DNA from: Paenibacillus sp. OK003 | GTDB taxonomy: Bacteria > Bacillota > Bacilli > Paenibacillales > Paenibacillaceae | Length of the DNA: 64,000 nt | Reading direction: 5' to 3' | NCBI RefSeq assembly: GCF_900109515.1 | Contig: NZ_FOBD01000002.1 | Coordinates: forward strand, 124,001-188,000 | Shown: piece after piece, positions 63,240-64,000 of the stretch | Numbering within the stretch: the stretch's first letter is position 1 | Layout: each line of letters starts with the position of its first letter | Program-made: the position numbers and the translations under genes | Notes under the pieces: model-generated | The model's input: only the letters and a program-made list of their open reading frames with translations | Told to the model about the DNA's origin: nothing | Databases searched by the model: none

Positions 63240-63536
63240 GAGAATCGCATTAAGTTCATATAGCGTAGTATGTCAGTCAGCATTGAAGTTTACCATTTTT
63301 ATCCCTGTGAACCAGCAATATTTTGGACAGATACGAAACATGCCCGCAGGCCGCGTCATAGCGGTCTTTTTTTACATATATAGACATGAAAAGACTGTGA
63401 AACATGTTGAAAATTTAGGAACTTTTAAGAATTTGGACTACCCATCTTAAGCTTTATGCTTTTTAATAGATAGTGAGCTTATCGTACTAAGTCATATTAG
63501 ACATATCAACGAACATATTAAGGAGAAACGCTAATT
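63240..63536. other. Spacer with terminator and promoter of the acyltransferase
   Basis: 297 bases. The terminator at 63349 is the only structure seen; AAGGAG (63520-63525) serves the next gene. Confidence 0.5.
63349..63373 (+). terminator. Terminator after the photolyase
   Basis: GGCCGC (63350-63354 region) pairs with GCGGTC (63361-63366), followed by seven T. Confidence 0.7.
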
Positions 63537-64000
63537 ATGAGTGAAACAATCAAAAGAGAGCGAATCCCAGAGCTGAATCTCGTACGGGCAATGGCGATCA
63601 TCGGCGTGCTGTGTGTGCATTCCACTTCATATGCGACGGTGGACATGACAGGTTCAGGGTATTACTGGCTGTACAATTTTATTAATATTTTTATGAAATA
63701 TGGTACACCAACGTTTATTTTCATGAGCAGTTTTGTACTGTTCTATAACTATTATTCTCGCCCGCTCGATAAAAAGCTGGTCAGCAACTTCTACAAAAAA
63801 AGATTTGTTTACATTTTACTGCCGTATTTCTTATTTTCATTAATGTATTTTGTTATCCTGCACTTCACGCATTATCAGGGCCGTCCGTTCGGTGAATCAG
63901 CAGTAAGCTTCATAACGAAACTGTTCACGGGCAAGGCGTATACGCATCTGTACTTTGTATTTATCAATATGCAATTCTATCTGTTGTTCCCATTGGTATT
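63537..64000 (+). CDS. Acyltransferase family 3 membrane protein, N-terminal part (cut by window edge)
   Basis: 154 codons are visible from ATG 63537, eleven bases after AAGGAG. RIPELNLVRAMAIIGVLCVH with catalytic His, then FMKYGTPTFIFMSSFVLFYN, PYFLFSLMYFVIL and HLYFVFINMQFYLLFPLV are typical for family 3 acyltransferases (OafA/NodX type), which acetylate extracellular polysaccharides in the membrane. The C-terminus lies outside the window. Confidence 0.88.
   Translation, partial: MSETIKRERIPELNLVRAMAIIGVLCVHSTSYATVDMTGSGYYWLYNFINIFMKYGTPTFIFMSSFVLFYNYYSRPLDKKLVSNFYKKRFVYILLPYFLFSLMYFVILHFTHYQGRPFGESAVSFITKLFTGKAYTHLYFVFINMQFYLLFPLV

Noticed and set aside
1..64000. CRISPR arrays, rRNA and tRNA genes
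   Set aside because: No regularly spaced repeats and no cloverleaf or rRNA segments were recognised.

Overview
The window looks like a chromosomal segment of a Paenibacillus-type Firmicute. The signs are strong AGGAGG ribosome sites with ATG, GTG and TTG starts, Bacillus-style CcpA (cre) and GlnL/Spo0E/YvrJ-type genes, an orphan GlnL regulator beside an alanine/glutamine symporter, CBM5/12-FN3-GH18 chitinases of the Bacillus circulans type, and many polysaccharide genes. No rRNA, tRNA or CRISPR array was seen. The species cannot be fixed from the sequence.

Layout. 1-3.9 kb: end of a sugar-binding lipoprotein, a LacI regulator, and overlapping genes for an intracellular GH105 unsaturated glucuronyl/galacturonyl hydrolase and a CE8 pectinesterase (pectin breakdown). 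4.2-7.9 kb: two secreted GH18 chitinases in tandem. 8.0-20.1 kb: a visibly AT-rich accessory island of small genes, decayed duplications and transposase/recombinase remnants. 20.2-31 kb: aldo/keto reductases, an MFS exporter with a divergent HxlR regulator, AIM24-like, MarR and LCP proteins, and a KDG/hexuronate cassette (IclR regulator, KDPG-type aldolase, MFS transporter). 31-33 kb: FHA-winged-helix protein and a methyltransferase. 33.1-39.2 kb: Cthe_2159-like lipoprotein, DUF4956 and VTC-domain genes facing a two-component system. 39.2-42.6 kb: SDR/TetR pair, acyl-CoA thioesterase, acetate transporter. 43-48.2 kb: a 1731-residue secreted esterase-lyase for rhamnogalacturonan. 48.5-57.3 kb: Spo0E-like peptide, GlnL/AGCS pair, soluble chemoreceptor-like protein, Crp/Fnr regulator, peptidase T, NamA-type ene reductase, and two truncated genes end to end. 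57.5-64 kb: very large hybrid histidine kinase, REC-BTAD response regulator, photolyase, and the start of an acyltransferase.

The most unusual part is the 8-20 kb island. A 24-bp palindrome (half-site ATATTRCGTAAC and its reverse complement) occurs at least six times, with a seventh weaker copy. Five of these copies stand in front of intact genes: two tandem proteins with Cys-rich hydrophobic C-termini resembling bacteriocin precursors (sharing their copy with a small divergent gene), a YvrJ-family small membrane protein, and three cell-wall-active proteins (SLT-lysozyme-like, RlpA-like, SleB-like) that all lack signal peptides. A sixth stands in front of a frameshifted YvrJ copy. The four long leaders (about 100-137 nt) each hold a G-run/C-run hairpin with a 15-17 nt loop. 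I read this as a coordinately controlled toxin, lysis or release island. Three small ribbon-helix-helix-like genes in the same island, present as a tandem duplication with one decayed copy, are candidate regulators. This interpretation is inference; the palindromes, duplications and missing signal peptides are read directly from the sequence.
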